DNA from: Dechloromonas aromatica (nom. nud.)
Lineage (GTDB): Bacteria; Pseudomonadota; Gammaproteobacteria; Burkholderiales; Rhodocyclaceae
Direction: 5' to 3'
Assembly (NCBI GenBank): GCA_017848965.1
Contig: JAFIHA010000055.1
Span: 31,983 to 95,982 of the forward strand
Length of the DNA: 64,000 nt
Shown: positions 19,792 to 28,727 of the stretch, in pieces
Layout: each line of letters opens with the position of its first letter
Position numbering within the stretch: position 1 is the stretch's first letter
Position numbers and translations under genes: made by a program
Notes under the pieces: generated by a model
The model's input: only the letters and a program-made list of their open reading frames with translations
Told to the model about the DNA's origin: nothing
Database searches by the model: none

Positions 19792-22700
19792 GCTTTCTCC
19801 TCTTCGACGTCGAGATGCCTCGGATCGATCTGTTTGCCGCGCTCCAGCCATTTGAAGAAGAGCGGGATGAAAATGGTGGCGATGAAGGTCGCCGCGATCA
19901 TGCCGCCGAAGACGCCGGTACCCATCGACTGGCGGGCGGCAGCGCCGGCGCCGGTGGCCTTGACCAGCGGGAAGACGCCGAGCACGAAGGCGAGCGAGGT
20001 CATGATGATCGGCCGCAGGCGCAGGCGGGCGGCCTCGACCGCCGCTTCGGCGACGCTCATGCCCTCGGCGTACTTCTGGGCGGCGAACTCGACGATCAGG
20101 ATGGCGTTCTTCGAGGCGAGGCCGATCAGCACCACCAGACCGATCTGGAAGTAGATGTCGTTCGGCATGCCGCGCAGCCAGATTGCCGTCAGCGCCCCCA
20201 TCAGCGCGAAGGGCACGGCCATGACGACGGCCACCGGCAGCGACCACTTTTCGTACTGGGCGGCGAGGATCAGGAAGACCATGATGATGGCGAAGCCGAA
20301 AGCCTGCAGCGACGAGCCGGAGGTCTGCTTTTCCTGGAAGGCCTGGCCGGTCCAGGAAATCGCATAGCCCTCGGGCAATGTTGCCTCGGCCACTTCCTCG
20401 ACGATGCGGATGGCGTCGCCGGAGCTGATGCCGGGCTTCGAATCGCCCATCACCTTGGCGGCGACGAAACCGTTGAAGCGCTCGACCTGTTCCGGACCGA
20501 TCACGCTCTTGACGGTGCTGATCGCCGACAGCGGAATCATCTTGCCGCTGCTCGTGCTCTTCACGTAGACCTTGCCGATGTCGTCCGGCTTCATCCGGTA
20601 GTTGGCCTCGGCCTGCAACTGCACGCGATAGACGCGGCCGGCCTTGTTGAAGTCATTGACGTAGAGGGCGCCCATCGTGCTTTGCAGCGTCGAATAGACG
20701 TCGGCCAGCGGAATGCCCAGGGCGAGCGCCTTCGGCTCGTCGACCTCGACGAAGATCTGCGGCACGGTCGGCCGGAAGAAAGTCGAGATACGGGTGAATT
20801 CCGGATGCTTCTGCAACTCGCCCATGAAGCTCTGGACCACTTCGTGCAGCTTCTTGGCGTCGCCGTCCACGCGGTTCTGGACATAGACCTCGAAGCCGCC
20901 GGCGGTGCCGAGGCCCATGATCGGCGGCGGGTTGAAGACCAGACCCATGCCGTCCGGCTGCATCATGCCGATGCCCATGAACTTGCCGGCCAGGTCCTGC
21001 GCCTTGCCCTGGCGTTCCGACCAGTCCTTGAGCGGAATGAACATGGTGCCGGCGTTCGGCTTGTTGCCGCCGCCGATCAGGTCGAAGCCGGAAACGACGA
21101 AGGTGTGCTTGACCGCTTCGTCCTTGGCGATCATCGAGCGCATCCGCTCGCCGGTATCCTGGGTCCGCTTGAGCGTCGCCGCATCCGGCAGCATCAGCGC
21201 CGAGATCAGGTAGCCCTGGTCTTCGGCCGGCACGAAGCTGCCCGGGATGATGCGGAAGAAGAAGCCGGTGACGGCAATCACTCCGACGAAGACGAGCGAG
21301 CCGACGATGCCGTGCTTGAGCGTGAAGCTGACGGTGCGGGTGTAGTTGTTGGTGAGGCGCTCGAACAGGCGGTTGAACGGCGCGAACAGCTTGCTCTCGG
21401 TATGTTGCGCCTTGAGCAGGATGGCGCACAGGGCCGGCGTCAGGGTCAGCGCAACGATGCCGGAGAGCACCACGGCGACGGCGACGGTGACGGCGAACTG
21501 CTTGTAGAGCTGGCCAGCGATGCCGCCAAGGAAGGCGACCGGGATGAACACCGCGCACAACACCAGGACGATCGCCACCAGGGCGCCGGAAACCTCGCTC
21601 ATGGCCTTGATCGCCGCCTGACGGGGCGACAGCTTTTCCTCGGCCATCAGGCGCTCGACGTTTTCCAGGACGACGATCGCGTCATCGACGACGATACCGA
21701 TCGCCAGCACCATCGCGAACAGCGTCAGCGTGTTGATCGAGAAACCGAACAGCCAGAGGCCGGCGAAGGTGCCGATCAGGGAGATCGGCACGGCGACCAT
21801 CGGGATCAGCGTCGCCCGCCAGCTCTGCAGGAAGATGTACACCACGGCGATGACCAGCAGCGCCGCTTCGACCAGGGTCTTGACCACTTCGTTGATCGAC
21901 GCCGAGACGAAACGGGTGGTGTCGAAGGGAATGACATAGCTCATGCCCTCGGGGAATTTCTTCTGCAGCGTGTCCATCTTCTCGGTGACGCGCTTGGCGA
22001 CGTCGAGCGCGTTGGCGCCGGTCTGCAGGAAAACGCCCATGGCGATGGTCGGCTTGCCGTCCAGGGTCACGCTCTGGTCGTAGCTGTAGGCGCCGAGTTC
22101 GATGCGCGCGACGTCGCGCAGGCGCAGCACGCCGCCCGGGCCGCTGGCGCGGATGACGATGTTGCCGAACTCTTCCGGCGTCAGCAGGCGGCCCTTGGCG
22201 GTCACCGTATAGACCAGTTGCTGGTCGCTCGGCGCCGGTTCCTGGCCGATCTTGCCAGCCGCGTTCTGGGCGTTCTGGGCCTTGATCGCGTTCGAAATGT
22301 CGGCGGTGGTCAGCCCCAGTTGCGCCATGCGGTCGGGCTTGAGCCAGATGCGCATCGAATAGTCCTGAGCACCGAAGATGGTGACATCGCCGACGCCGGG
22401 AACGCGCTTCAGTTCATCGACGATGTTCAGGCTGGCGTAGTTGGACAGGAACAGGGTGTTGTACTTGCCCGATTCGGAATCGAGGGCGATCACCTGCAGG
22501 ATGTCGTTCGAACGTTTCTGGACGATCACGCCGTTGCGCCGGACTTCTTCCGGCAGGCGCGATTCGGCCGCCTTGACCCGGTTGTTGACGTTGACCGCGG
22601 CGTCGTCGACATCGGTGCCGACGTCGAAGGTGGCGGTGATGCTGATGCTGCCGTTGGCCGAGGCCGACGAGGTGAAGTAGGCGAGGTGCTCGACCCCGTT

Positions 22701-22907
22701 CAACTGTTCCTCGATCGGCGCGGCGACGGTGCGGGCCAGAGTTTCGGCGGAAGCGCCGGGATAGGTGGCGGTGATCAGCACGGTCGGCGGCGCGATCTGC
22801 GGGTACTGCGCAATCGGCAGCACCTGCGCGGCGACCAGGCCGGCGATGACGATGATGATCGAGATGACCGAAGCGAAGATCGGTCGATTGATGAAGAACC
22901 TGGACAT
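19788..22907 (-). CDS. acrB: RND multidrug efflux permease AcrB/MexB family
   Basis: A 1039-residue HAE1-family RND transporter using proton influx to export drugs, solvents or dyes from periplasm and membrane. It starts with MSRFFINRPIFASVISI, has twelve predicted helices in two halves each with a large periplasmic loop, and carries the proton-relay aspartates in GIVVDDAIVVLENVE (about 402-416). Length is normal. It lies nine bases after acrA and overlaps the outer-membrane gene by four bases, so one mRNA encodes all three parts. Confidence 0.96.
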   Translation of the reverse strand: MSRFFINRPIFASVISIIIVIAGLVAAQVLPIAQYPQIAPPTVLITATYPGASAETLARTVAAPIEEQLNGVEHLAYFTSSASANGSISITATFDVGTDVDDAAVNVNNRVKAAESRLPEEVRRNGVIVQKRSNDILQVIALDSESGKYNTLFLSNYASLNIVDELKRVPGVGDVTIFGAQDYSMRIWLKPDRMAQLGLTTADISNAIKAQNAQNAAGKIGQEPAPSDQQLVYTVTAKGRLLTPEEFGNIVIRASGPGGVLRLRDVARIELGAYSYDQSVTLDGKPTIAMGVFLQTGANALDVAKRVTEKMDTLQKKFPEGMSYVIPFDTTRFVSASINEVVKTLVEAALLVIAVVYIFLQSWRATLIPMVAVPISLIGTFAGLWLFGFSINTLTLFAMVLAIGIVVDDAIVVLENVERLMAEEKLSPRQAAIKAMSEVSGALVAIVLVLCAVFIPVAFLGGIAGQLYKQFAVTVAVAVVLSGIVALTLTPALCAILLKAQHTESKLFAPFNRLFERLTNNYTRTVSFTLKHGIVGSLVFVGVIAVTGFFFRIIPGSFVPAEDQGYLISALMLPDAATLKRTQDTGERMRSMIAKDEAVKHTFVVSGFDLIGGGNKPNAGTMFIPLKDWSERQGKAQDLAGKFMGIGMMQPDGMGLVFNPPPIMGLGTAGGFEVYVQNRVDGDAKKLHEVVQSFMGELQKHPEFTRISTFFRPTVPQIFVEVDEPKALALGIPLADVYSTLQSTMGALYVNDFNKAGRVYRVQLQAEANYRMKPDDIGKVYVKSTSSGKMIPLSAISTVKSVIGPEQVERFNGFVAAKVMGDSKPGISSGDAIRIVEEVAEATLPEGYAISWTGQAFQEKQTSGSSLQAFGFAIIMVFLILAAQYEKWSLPVAVVMAVPFALMGALTAIWLRGMPNDIYFQIGLVVLIGLASKNAILIVEFAAQKYAEGMSVAEAAVEAARLRLRPIIMTSLAFVLGVFPLVKATGAGAAARQSMGTGVFGGMIAATFIATIFIPLFFKWLERGKQIDPRHLDVEEEKA

Positions 22908-22916
22908 GATCGCCCC

Positions 22917-24071
22917 TTATTTCTGTGCCGCAGCGTTGCCGGCGGCCGGTGCCGCACCCGGCTTGCCGCCGGGGGCAGCGCCTGCACCGGGTGCGCCGGG
23001 CGCGCCGGGCGGATGCGGGGCGACCGGCACGCCCGGTCGCAGCTTCATCAGGTTGTCGACGATGACCTTGTCGCCAGCCTGCAGGCCGCCCAGGATGACC
23101 CAGTCCTTGCCGTGCCATTCGCCGGTCTTGACCGGGCGCGGCGCCACCTTGCTCTCGCCGTCGGCAGTCATCACCAGGGTGCCCTGTTCGGTCTGCAACA
23201 CCGCCGCTTGCGGGACCAGGAAGATGCCGTCGCGCTGGCCGGTGAGCAAGCGGATGCGGACGAACTGGCCGGGCAGCAACTGGCCGTCGGGGTTGGCGAA
23301 CTCGGCGCGTAGCGCCTGGGTGCCGAGCGTGGTGTCGATGTTCGAAGCGACGAAATTGAGCTTGCCCTTCTGTTCGTAAACCTGGCCGTTGGCCATCACC
23401 AGTTCGACGCCGCTGACCAGGTTTTCGGTGACGCGGCCGCCGGGCAGCTTGGCGAGGTCGCTCTCGCCGAGCGAGAAGCTGACCCACATCGGGTTGGTCT
23501 GGTAAATCGAGGTCAGCAGGCTGTCGCTGCCGGTGCTGACCAGGTTGCCTTCGGAGCGCACGGCGCGGCCGCTGGTGCCGCCGACCGGCGCGGTCACCGT
23601 GGTCCACGACAGGTTCAGTTCGGCCTGGCGCAGTGCCGCCTGTGCCATCGCGTCGGCGGAAGTGGCGTCGTCGTAATCCTTCTGGCTGATCGCCTTGGCG
23701 TCGGCCAGCCCCTTCAGCCGCTGTTTCTCGCGCGCTGTCTGCTCGGCACGGGCTTTCGCTTCGGCCAGTGCAATTTCGTAAGGTGCGCGGTCGATCTGGA
23801 ACAGCGGCTGGCCGGACTTGACGACGTCGCCTTCCTGATAGAGGCGCTTGACCAGGATGCCGCCGACGCGGGCCCGGACTTCGGTCTCGCGGGCGCCTTC
23901 GGTTTGCGCCATGACCTCGATCGAGGTTGGCACCGACTGCGGTTGCATGTCGAGGACGGTGACCGGCATCGGTCCCATCTGCGGTGCGGCCGGTGCATTC
24001 TTGTCCGAACAAGCGGCGAGCAGCAGGCTGCCGACAAGGGCGGCGATCAGGGTAGGTTTGTTGGTATGCAT
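22917..24071 (-). CDS. acrA: RND efflux periplasmic adaptor AcrA/MexA family lipoprotein
   Basis: A 384-residue membrane-fusion protein joining AcrB to the outer-membrane channel. The N-terminus is a lipoprotein signal (ALVGSLLLAAC, lipidated cysteine about residue 20). The lipoyl half-domains flank an alpha-hairpin (about 85-150, AEAKARAEQTAREKQRL), then come beta-barrel and membrane-proximal domains. A proline/glycine/alanine-rich tail (about 345-384) is low complexity. I set the start at ATG 24071; a further in-frame ATG at 24119 lies inside the operator. Expression is probably controlled by the divergent repressor. Confidence 0.94.
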   Translation of the reverse strand: MHTNKPTLIAALVGSLLLAACSDKNAPAAPQMGPMPVTVLDMQPQSVPTSIEVMAQTEGARETEVRARVGGILVKRLYQEGDVVKSGQPLFQIDRAPYEIALAEAKARAEQTAREKQRLKGLADAKAISQKDYDDATSADAMAQAALRQAELNLSWTTVTAPVGGTSGRAVRSEGNLVSTGSDSLLTSIYQTNPMWVSFSLGESDLAKLPGGRVTENLVSGVELVMANGQVYEQKGKLNFVASNIDTTLGTQALRAEFANPDGQLLPGQFVRIRLLTGQRDGIFLVPQAAVLQTEQGTLVMTADGESKVAPRPVKTGEWHGKDWVILGGLQAGDKVIVDNLMKLRPGVPVAPHPPGAPGAPGAGAAPGGKPGAAPAAGNAAAQK

Positions 24072-24104
24072 GGTTGGGGTTCTCCGGCGGGGAAGTTTTG
24101 GGCT

Positions 24105-24132
24105 ATTATATACAAACACGAATGTATGTAAA
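24105..24132 (-). promoter_or_regulatory. Promoter of the acrA-acrB-oprM operon
   Basis: On the minus strand TTTACA (24127-24132, five of six matches to -35) and TATAAT (24105-24110) are separated by 16 bases. The whole spacer is inside the AcrR-type operator, so repressor binding should block RNA polymerase. The -10 lies about 34 bases before the acrA ATG. Confidence 0.8.
24107..24130. promoter_or_regulatory. AcrR/TtgR-type operator
   Basis: A 24-base imperfect palindrome; on the minus strand it begins TACATACATTCGTG and ends TTTGTATATA. By recollection it closely follows the E. coli AcrR operator (TACATACATT, two-base centre, then the inverted arm). It overlaps the acrA promoter and lies between acrA and the divergent tetR-type gene, so it probably serves both. 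Confidence 0.82.
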
Positions 24133-24180
24133 ACGCCTCAGTGGCTTACAGCAAAGCATTTTTGTGTTGCAAATTGTAGT

Positions 24181-24198
24181 TGCTGCCGGCCGGCAGCA
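24181..24198. repeat. 18-bp perfect palindrome before the acrR-like gene
   Basis: The sequence TGCTGCCGGCCGGCAGCA is identical to its own reverse complement. It ends just before the ribosome binding region (GGGAGA) of the 24210 gene. It could form an RNA hairpin that limits translation of the repressor or be a protein site; neither is shown. Confidence 0.6.
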
Positions 24199-24209
24199 GG
24201 GAGAACGAG

Positions 24210-24827
24210 ATGGTCAGAAAAACCAAGGAAGAAGCTGAGCAGACGCGCAAGGATATCGTCACCGCAGCGCGCAAGGTCTTCCACGAATGCGGTGTCAGCC
24301 GTTCGTCGCTGGACAAGATCGCCAAGGCGGCCGGTGTCACGCGTGGTGCCATTTACTGGCATTTCCAGGACAAGGCGGAAGTCTTTTTTGCGATGCGCGA
24401 CGAGGTATTCGAGCCGATGCTCGGGTGCACCGACGCCGTGCTTTACGATCCTTCGCTGCTTAATCCTCTGGATGCGATCGAGGGTTCGATCAAGGAATTT
24501 TTCCGCGTCCTCGCGACCTGCCCGGATTTTCGCGAGACCTTCGAAATCATGATTTCGCGCTGCGAATACGTCGAGGAATTTTCCAGCGTTCAGGAAGAAG
24601 TTGGCCGGCCGGCGCTGGAATTCCTGGAAAAGATTCAACGCATGTACCGACTGGCGGCCGAAAAGGGCTACCTCCGTGCCGGATTGGAGCCCGAGGCTGT
24701 GGCCCACGATACCTGGGCTTTTACCAGCGGGCTATTGCACCTGACCCTGGGGTGTCGCAAAAACAGCGGTCTGGAAAGGGAGATTCCCCAGATGATTTCA
24801 GCGCATATGGCCTTGCGCCGGGCCTGA
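24210..24827 (+). CDS. acrR: TetR family efflux repressor (AcrR/TtgR-like)
   Basis: A 205-residue TetR-family regulator. Its N-terminus MVRKTKEEAEQTRKDIV and helix-turn-helix SLDKIAKAAGVTRGAIYWHF (about 32-51) follow AcrR closely. The C-terminal ligand domain is variable as expected. ATG 24210 has GGGAGAACG before it; a TTG at 24180 would start inside the palindrome and lacks family support. It is divergent from acrA with the AcrR-type operator between, which strongly suggests it represses the pump until a ligand is bound. Confidence 0.92.
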   Translation: MVRKTKEEAEQTRKDIVTAARKVFHECGVSRSSLDKIAKAAGVTRGAIYWHFQDKAEVFFAMRDEVFEPMLGCTDAVLYDPSLLNPLDAIEGSIKEFFRVLATCPDFRETFEIMISRCEYVEEFSSVQEEVGRPALEFLEKIQRMYRLAAEKGYLRAGLEPEAVAHDTWAFTSGLLHLTLGCRKNSGLEREIPQMISAHMALRRA

Positions 24828-24831
24828 CGCT

Positions 24832-25710
24832 TCAGCGGTATTTGCGCCAGGCACTGAAGCTGAATACCAGGAGGCCGATCCAGATGAGGCCGAAGGAGAT
24901 CAGTTTTTCCGTTTGCAGCGCCTCGCCGAAGACGTAGATGGCGGTCAGGAACTGCATCGTCGGATTGATGTACATCAGCATGCCGACGGTCGCCAGGTCG
25001 AGGCGCTGCGTCGCTGCCGCGAAGGCGATCAGCGGCGCCGCAGTGAGGATGCCGGCGCCGAATAGCAGGGCGCCGGTGGTCCAGGGTTCGATAACGAAGA
25101 CCATGTGTCCAGCCTGCCATTGCCACGCCGCATAGGCGAGGCTGAGCGGCAGCATGAGCAGGGTTTCGAGGAAGAGGCCGGACAAGGCGTCGACCGGTAT
25201 CTGTTTGCGCACCAGGCCATAGGTGCCGAAGCTGCCGGCGAGATAGAGCGAAATCCAGGGCAGGCCGCCGAGGGCGATGATCTCGTTGGCAAGTCCGGCC
25301 GTCGCCAGCGCGATCGCCAGCCATTCCAGGCGGTTGAGCCGCTCCTTCAGGAACACCAGCCCGAGCACCACGTTGACTAGCGGCGTCAGGAAATAGCCAA
25401 GGCTGGATTCGACCACCCGGTGCTGTTCCACCGCCCACAGGAAGACCAGCCAGTTGCCGCCGATCAGCAGCGCCGCCAGCGTCAGCATGGCGAGTTGGCG
25501 CGGGCGGCCGAGAACTTGCCTGACCTTGGCCCACTGCTTTGCGACGACCAGGATCAGGCTGACGCAGATGCATGCCCAGAGCGCCCGGTTGGCCAGGATG
25601 TCGATCGCCGGGACGTCATTCAGCTGGCGGAAATAGAGCGGAAAGAAGCCCCAGATGCCATAGGCGAGCAGACCGTAGCCGATGCCGGCCAGTGGGGTTT
25701 TGTGGCTCAT
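24832..25710 (-). CDS. rarD: EamA family transporter RarD
   Basis: A 292-residue ten-helix membrane protein of the RarD branch of the EamA superfamily. Typical segments are GIGYGLLAYGIWGFFPLYFR at the N-terminus, NWLVFLWAVEQHRVVESSLG (about 88-107) and MLMYINPTMQFLTAIYVFGE (about 240-259). The family is annotated for chloramphenicol sensitivity, but the substrate is unknown. ATG 25710 is used; TTG 25716 is an alternative. It follows the DUF599 gene by two bases on the same strand, so the two are likely co-transcribed. Confidence 0.9.
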   Translation of the reverse strand: MSHKTPLAGIGYGLLAYGIWGFFPLYFRQLNDVPAIDILANRALWACICVSLILVVAKQWAKVRQVLGRPRQLAMLTLAALLIGGNWLVFLWAVEQHRVVESSLGYFLTPLVNVVLGLVFLKERLNRLEWLAIALATAGLANEIIALGGLPWISLYLAGSFGTYGLVRKQIPVDALSGLFLETLLMLPLSLAYAAWQWQAGHMVFVIEPWTTGALLFGAGILTAAPLIAFAAATQRLDLATVGMLMYINPTMQFLTAIYVFGEALQTEKLISFGLIWIGLLVFSFSAWRKYR

Positions 25711-25712
25711 GC

Positions 25713-26405
25713 TCAAGCGTTGTCGCGCAGTACGGCGAGCGCCGCCGAGCGGTAGTCGCGGCGGTAGAGAATGCCGCAGACGGCGAGCGCCAGGCCGCCG
25801 AGGATCAGCGGATGGAGCAGCCAGCCGGCGGCGGCGAGGCCGAAGTAATAGGCGCGGATGCCGCGGTTGAAATCATCGCCGGCCAGTGTGTTCGTTCCGG
25901 CGACGCGTCTGGCGTAGGCGTCGATGCTTGGATCGCCGGCCGGGCCGGTGGGTGCGGCGCCGACTAGGATGGAAAGAATGTTGAACTGGCGTAGCGACCA
26001 GGTGAACTTGAAGTAGGCGAAGACGAAACTGGCGAGCACCAGCATCAACTTGATTTCCAGCAACTCGCGGTTGCCCGGCCCGGCAAACGGCAGGTCGGCG
26101 GCGAAGCCGAGCAATTGGTCGGCAGCGCCGAGCGCGGCGACGAGGCCGGCGATGATGTAGATGGTGGTGTTGGCGTAGAAGGAGACGCTGGTCATCAGGT
26201 TGCCGATCAGCGTCGAGTCGGTGACGCGGACGTCGCGCTCCAGCATGCGGTAGGCCCAGTCGAGGCGGTAGCGCTGGCTGGTGCGGATCAGGCCGCCGGC
26301 ACCGCCGGCGCTGTGCTCGGAAAACCAGGCGTAGCCTCCCCAGCAGGCGAAGAATACGGTCAGCGACAGCCAGTCGAGCGTGGAGAGGTGGGGCAGGGCG
26401 TGCAT
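25713..26405 (-). CDS. DUF599 family membrane protein
   Basis: A 230-residue protein with four hydrophobic helices at about 9-27, 75-97, 118-140 and 190-215. The N-terminal DWLSLTVFFACWGGYAWFSE and the YRLDWAYRMLERDVRVTDSTL segment are the DUF599 family signature. Function is unknown. The start is set at ATG 26405; an in-frame TTG at 26423 would add six residues, and neither has a strong ribosome site. Confidence 0.82.
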   Translation of the reverse strand: MHALPHLSTLDWLSLTVFFACWGGYAWFSEHSAGGAGGLIRTSQRYRLDWAYRMLERDVRVTDSTLIGNLMTSVSFYANTTIYIIAGLVAALGAADQLLGFAADLPFAGPGNRELLEIKLMLVLASFVFAYFKFTWSLRQFNILSILVGAAPTGPAGDPSIDAYARRVAGTNTLAGDDFNRGIRAYYFGLAAAGWLLHPLILGGLALAVCGILYRRDYRSAALAVLRDNA

Positions 26406-26533
26406 GGCGCCAGTTTGCCACAAGGGCGCTTCGGCGAGGGGAGGTGATCAGAGGTGAAATGGCGCAAAAAACAAAAGTGATGTTTTGAGTTGTTGATTTA
26501 CAATAACGTCGTTTTTGTTAATTAAGTTGATTC

Positions 26534-27814
26534 ATGAGTGACTTGGCGAACGCCCACGAAAGTGCCTCGGACTTGATCGGCATCGAGGCCTTGGTTCAAG
26601 GGACCCCCGTGGCGACCTTCGTCATCGACAGCGAACACCGGGTCACCCACTGGAACCGGGCCTGCGAGTTGGTCACCGGGTTGCCGGCGGCGAGCATGAT
26701 CGGCAGCAGCGATCATTGGCGAGGTTTCTACCCGGCGCCGCGACCGATCCTTGCCGATTACATCGTCGCCGGTGAGATCGAGCAGGCGATGGCCTGCTAC
26801 GAAGCCGGGCATTGCCAGGCTTCGCAGATCGTCAAAGGAGCTTACGAGGCCGAAGGCTTTTTTCCCGTGCTGGGCGATGGCGGCTGCTGGCTGTATTTCA
26901 CCGCCGCGCCGCTGTATGCCCCGGACGGCCGACTGCTCGGCGCCATCGAGACCTTGCAGAACATCACCGGGCGCAAGCAGGCGGAGTTGCGGCTGCAGGA
27001 ACACAGCGACGAACTGGCACAGCAGGTTGCGTTGCGTACCGAGGAATTGCAGCAGCGCAATACCGAACTGGTCGACCTGCTGCGCGAGCGTTGCGAACTG
27101 GAGGAGCGCGTCGGCACGGCGAACAACGTCGCTTTTTCGGCGATGAGCAGCATGGGCGAGATGGGCGTGCTGCTGCACGCAATGCAGGGGTTCAACGAGA
27201 GTGCGACGGCGGAGCGCCTGGCCGGCGTCGTTCTCGACGCGCTTGCCAAGTACGGGCTGGAAGGGGCGGTCCAGGTCCGTCCGGTGGGCGGGCTGGCATG
27301 CACCCTGCCGGCAGGAGAGCCACAAGTCGAGGCGATTTTCCGGCATCTGGCGGAGATGGGGCGGATCGTCAATTTCCACCGTCGGATGGTCGTCAACTTC
27401 CCGCAAATTTCACTTCTGCTGACCAATTTGCCGCAGGGCGAAGACGAGCGGGCCGGGCGTATCCGCGACAATGTCACGCTGCTCGCCGAGGCCGCCGAGG
27501 CACGGCTGCAGGCCTTGCACAACGAGACGGGGCGGCAGGCCGGGGAGAGTCTGATCGCCGGAGCGCTCGACGAGATCCGCGATTTGCTCGGTCAACTGGA
27601 CAAGCGCCAGCAATCGTCGCTGACGGCGATCCACGCCATGGAAGAAAGCCTGGAGAAGCTGTTCGTCCATCTCGGTTTGACCGATCAGCAGGAAAGTGAG
27701 CTGGTCGCCACCGTTCGCGACGGACTCGATGCCCTGCTCGAAGCGCAGTCAGGGCAAGGCGATTTTCATCAGGTTCTCAGCGGCATCACCCGTCGCCTCG
27801 GCAGCTTCGCCTGA
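26534..27814 (+). CDS. PAS domain protein without a recognisable output domain
   Basis: A 426-residue cytoplasmic protein. An N-terminal PAS domain spans about 18-148 (VIDSEHRVTHWNRACELVTG at its core, ending ETLQNITGRKQAE). A charged coiled coil follows (about 148-192, LRLQEHSDELAQQVALRTEE). The C-terminal 230 residues are helical and match no kinase, GGDEF, EAL, HD or methyl-accepting motif. A short segment, FSAMSSMGEMGVLL, resembles stretches I associate with some response-regulator C-termini, but I cannot name the domain. It may be a signalling adaptor or phosphatase-like partner. The upstream 110 bases are AT-rich and probably hold its promoter; the ribosome site is weak. Confidence 0.75.
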   Translation: MSDLANAHESASDLIGIEALVQGTPVATFVIDSEHRVTHWNRACELVTGLPAASMIGSSDHWRGFYPAPRPILADYIVAGEIEQAMACYEAGHCQASQIVKGAYEAEGFFPVLGDGGCWLYFTAAPLYAPDGRLLGAIETLQNITGRKQAELRLQEHSDELAQQVALRTEELQQRNTELVDLLRERCELEERVGTANNVAFSAMSSMGEMGVLLHAMQGFNESATAERLAGVVLDALAKYGLEGAVQVRPVGGLACTLPAGEPQVEAIFRHLAEMGRIVNFHRRMVVNFPQISLLLTNLPQGEDERAGRIRDNVTLLAEAAEARLQALHNETGRQAGESLIAGALDEIRDLLGQLDKRQQSSLTAIHAMEESLEKLFVHLGLTDQQESELVATVRDGLDALLEAQSGQGDFHQVLSGITRRLGSFA

Positions 27815-27829
27815 GTGGCTGCTCCCGTT

Positions 27830-27863
27830 GTCGGTTTCGCCGCGAGTTTGTCGGCGAAGCGAC
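27830..27863. other. Stem-loop after the PAS gene
   Basis: GTCG plus TTCGCCG pair with CGGCGAA plus CGAC around the loop CGAGTTTGT, with a small internal bulge. No T-run follows, so it could be a Rho-dependent end or RNA-stability element. The rest of the 149-base gap before the rhodanese gene shows nothing else clear. Confidence 0.4.
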
Positions 27864-27963
27864 AGAAAACGGAGCGAGGAAGACGGAGCCAGCGCCAGAT
27901 CCGGTCTGCCCGGGCTGGCGTCGCTCTTGCTTGGTCCAGGCATTCCAACAGCCTGTAGACCGC

Positions 27964-28290
27964 ATGCGCCCCAGTGACCCCGTGACCTACCAATGCATCT
28001 CACCCGCCGCCGCGGCGGCGATGATCCGCAGCGAAGCCGCTGCCACAGTTTTCGACGTGCGCGATCTGGCCAGCTATCGCCAGGGCCATCTGGAAGGTGC
28101 GATGCACCTGCAGATGGAGCGGGTCGCCGCCTGGCTCGGCCGCCTGTCCCGGGAAACGCCGCTGATCATCTACTGCTACCACGGCAACGCCAGCCAGGTT
28201 TATGCACAGATGTTCTGCGACTTCCGCTTCACCCGCGTCTATAGCGTGGACGGCGGTTACGAGCGACTGGCCGCCGCGCTCGCCGGCTGA
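27964..28290 (+). CDS. glpE: Thiosulfate sulfurtransferase GlpE (single-domain rhodanese)
   Basis: A 108-residue single rhodanese domain, the same length as GlpE. The active-site loop is CYHGNAS with catalytic C71. The flanking segments FDVRDLASYRQGH (about 30-42) and VYSVDGGYE (about 92-100) match GlpE closely. Such enzymes transfer sulfane sulfur from thiosulfate to cyanide or thiols such as thioredoxin. ATG 27964 is chosen over TTG 27931 because it gives the family N-terminus. It precedes a DUF302 gene on the same strand. Confidence 0.85.
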   Translation: MRPSDPVTYQCISPAAAAAMIRSEAAATVFDVRDLASYRQGHLEGAMHLQMERVAAWLGRLSRETPLIIYCYHGNASQVYAQMFCDFRFTRVYSVDGGYERLAAALAG

Positions 28291-28348
28291 TTGGCGCGGC
28301 CGGCGCAATCGGCTACAGTGCGCACCGGTTTTTGTCGGGGAGCGGGCC

Positions 28349-28717
28349 GTGTACCACGTCGTCGAAAGCAGCAAGTCATTTCAGGAAATCCTCTTCGAAC
28401 TGGAGCCGGCGGTACAGCGTCTGGGGCTGACCGTGCTCGCCGTGCACGATGTCGGTGCGGCGCTGGCGCGCCGCGACAACGGCTTCGACGAGGATTACGC
28501 GATCTACGACATCGTCGGCTGGCGGCAGGCCGAGGAAATGCTCCGCGACGACCTGCGCGCCGGGCTCTTCCTGCCCTGGCGGCTCGCCGTCTACACCGAG
28601 AACGGGGTTACGCGCCTGGGTTTCCTGCGCCAGCCGCCGGTCGCCGACCCAAGCCTGCAACGCGCTCTGGACGAAGGCGCAGCACGGCTGCTGCAACTGG
28701 TCGACGAAATGCGCTGA
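28349..28717 (+). CDS. DUF302 family protein
   Basis: A 122-residue protein of the DUF302 fold: a helix and strand unit near the start (FQEILFELEPAVQRLGLTVLAVHDVG), then AEEMLRDDLRAGLFLPWRLAVYTENG. GTG at 28349 is the likely start because GGAG (28339-28342) lies six bases before it; the open frame reaching back to 28202 overlaps glpE and has no family support. The function of DUF302 proteins is not settled. Confidence 0.8.
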   Translation: MYHVVESSKSFQEILFELEPAVQRLGLTVLAVHDVGAALARRDNGFDEDYAIYDIVGWRQAEEMLRDDLRAGLFLPWRLAVYTENGVTRLGFLRQPPVADPSLQRALDEGAARLLQLVDEMR

Positions 28718-28727
28718 GCCGCCCGGC

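Noticed and set aside
19815-23312. Long open frame of about 1165 codons on the + strand opposite acrB
   Set aside because: It mirrors acrB/acrA codons; composition is Asp/Gly/Arg/His-rich without any domain, as expected for the antisense frame of a G+C-rich gene.
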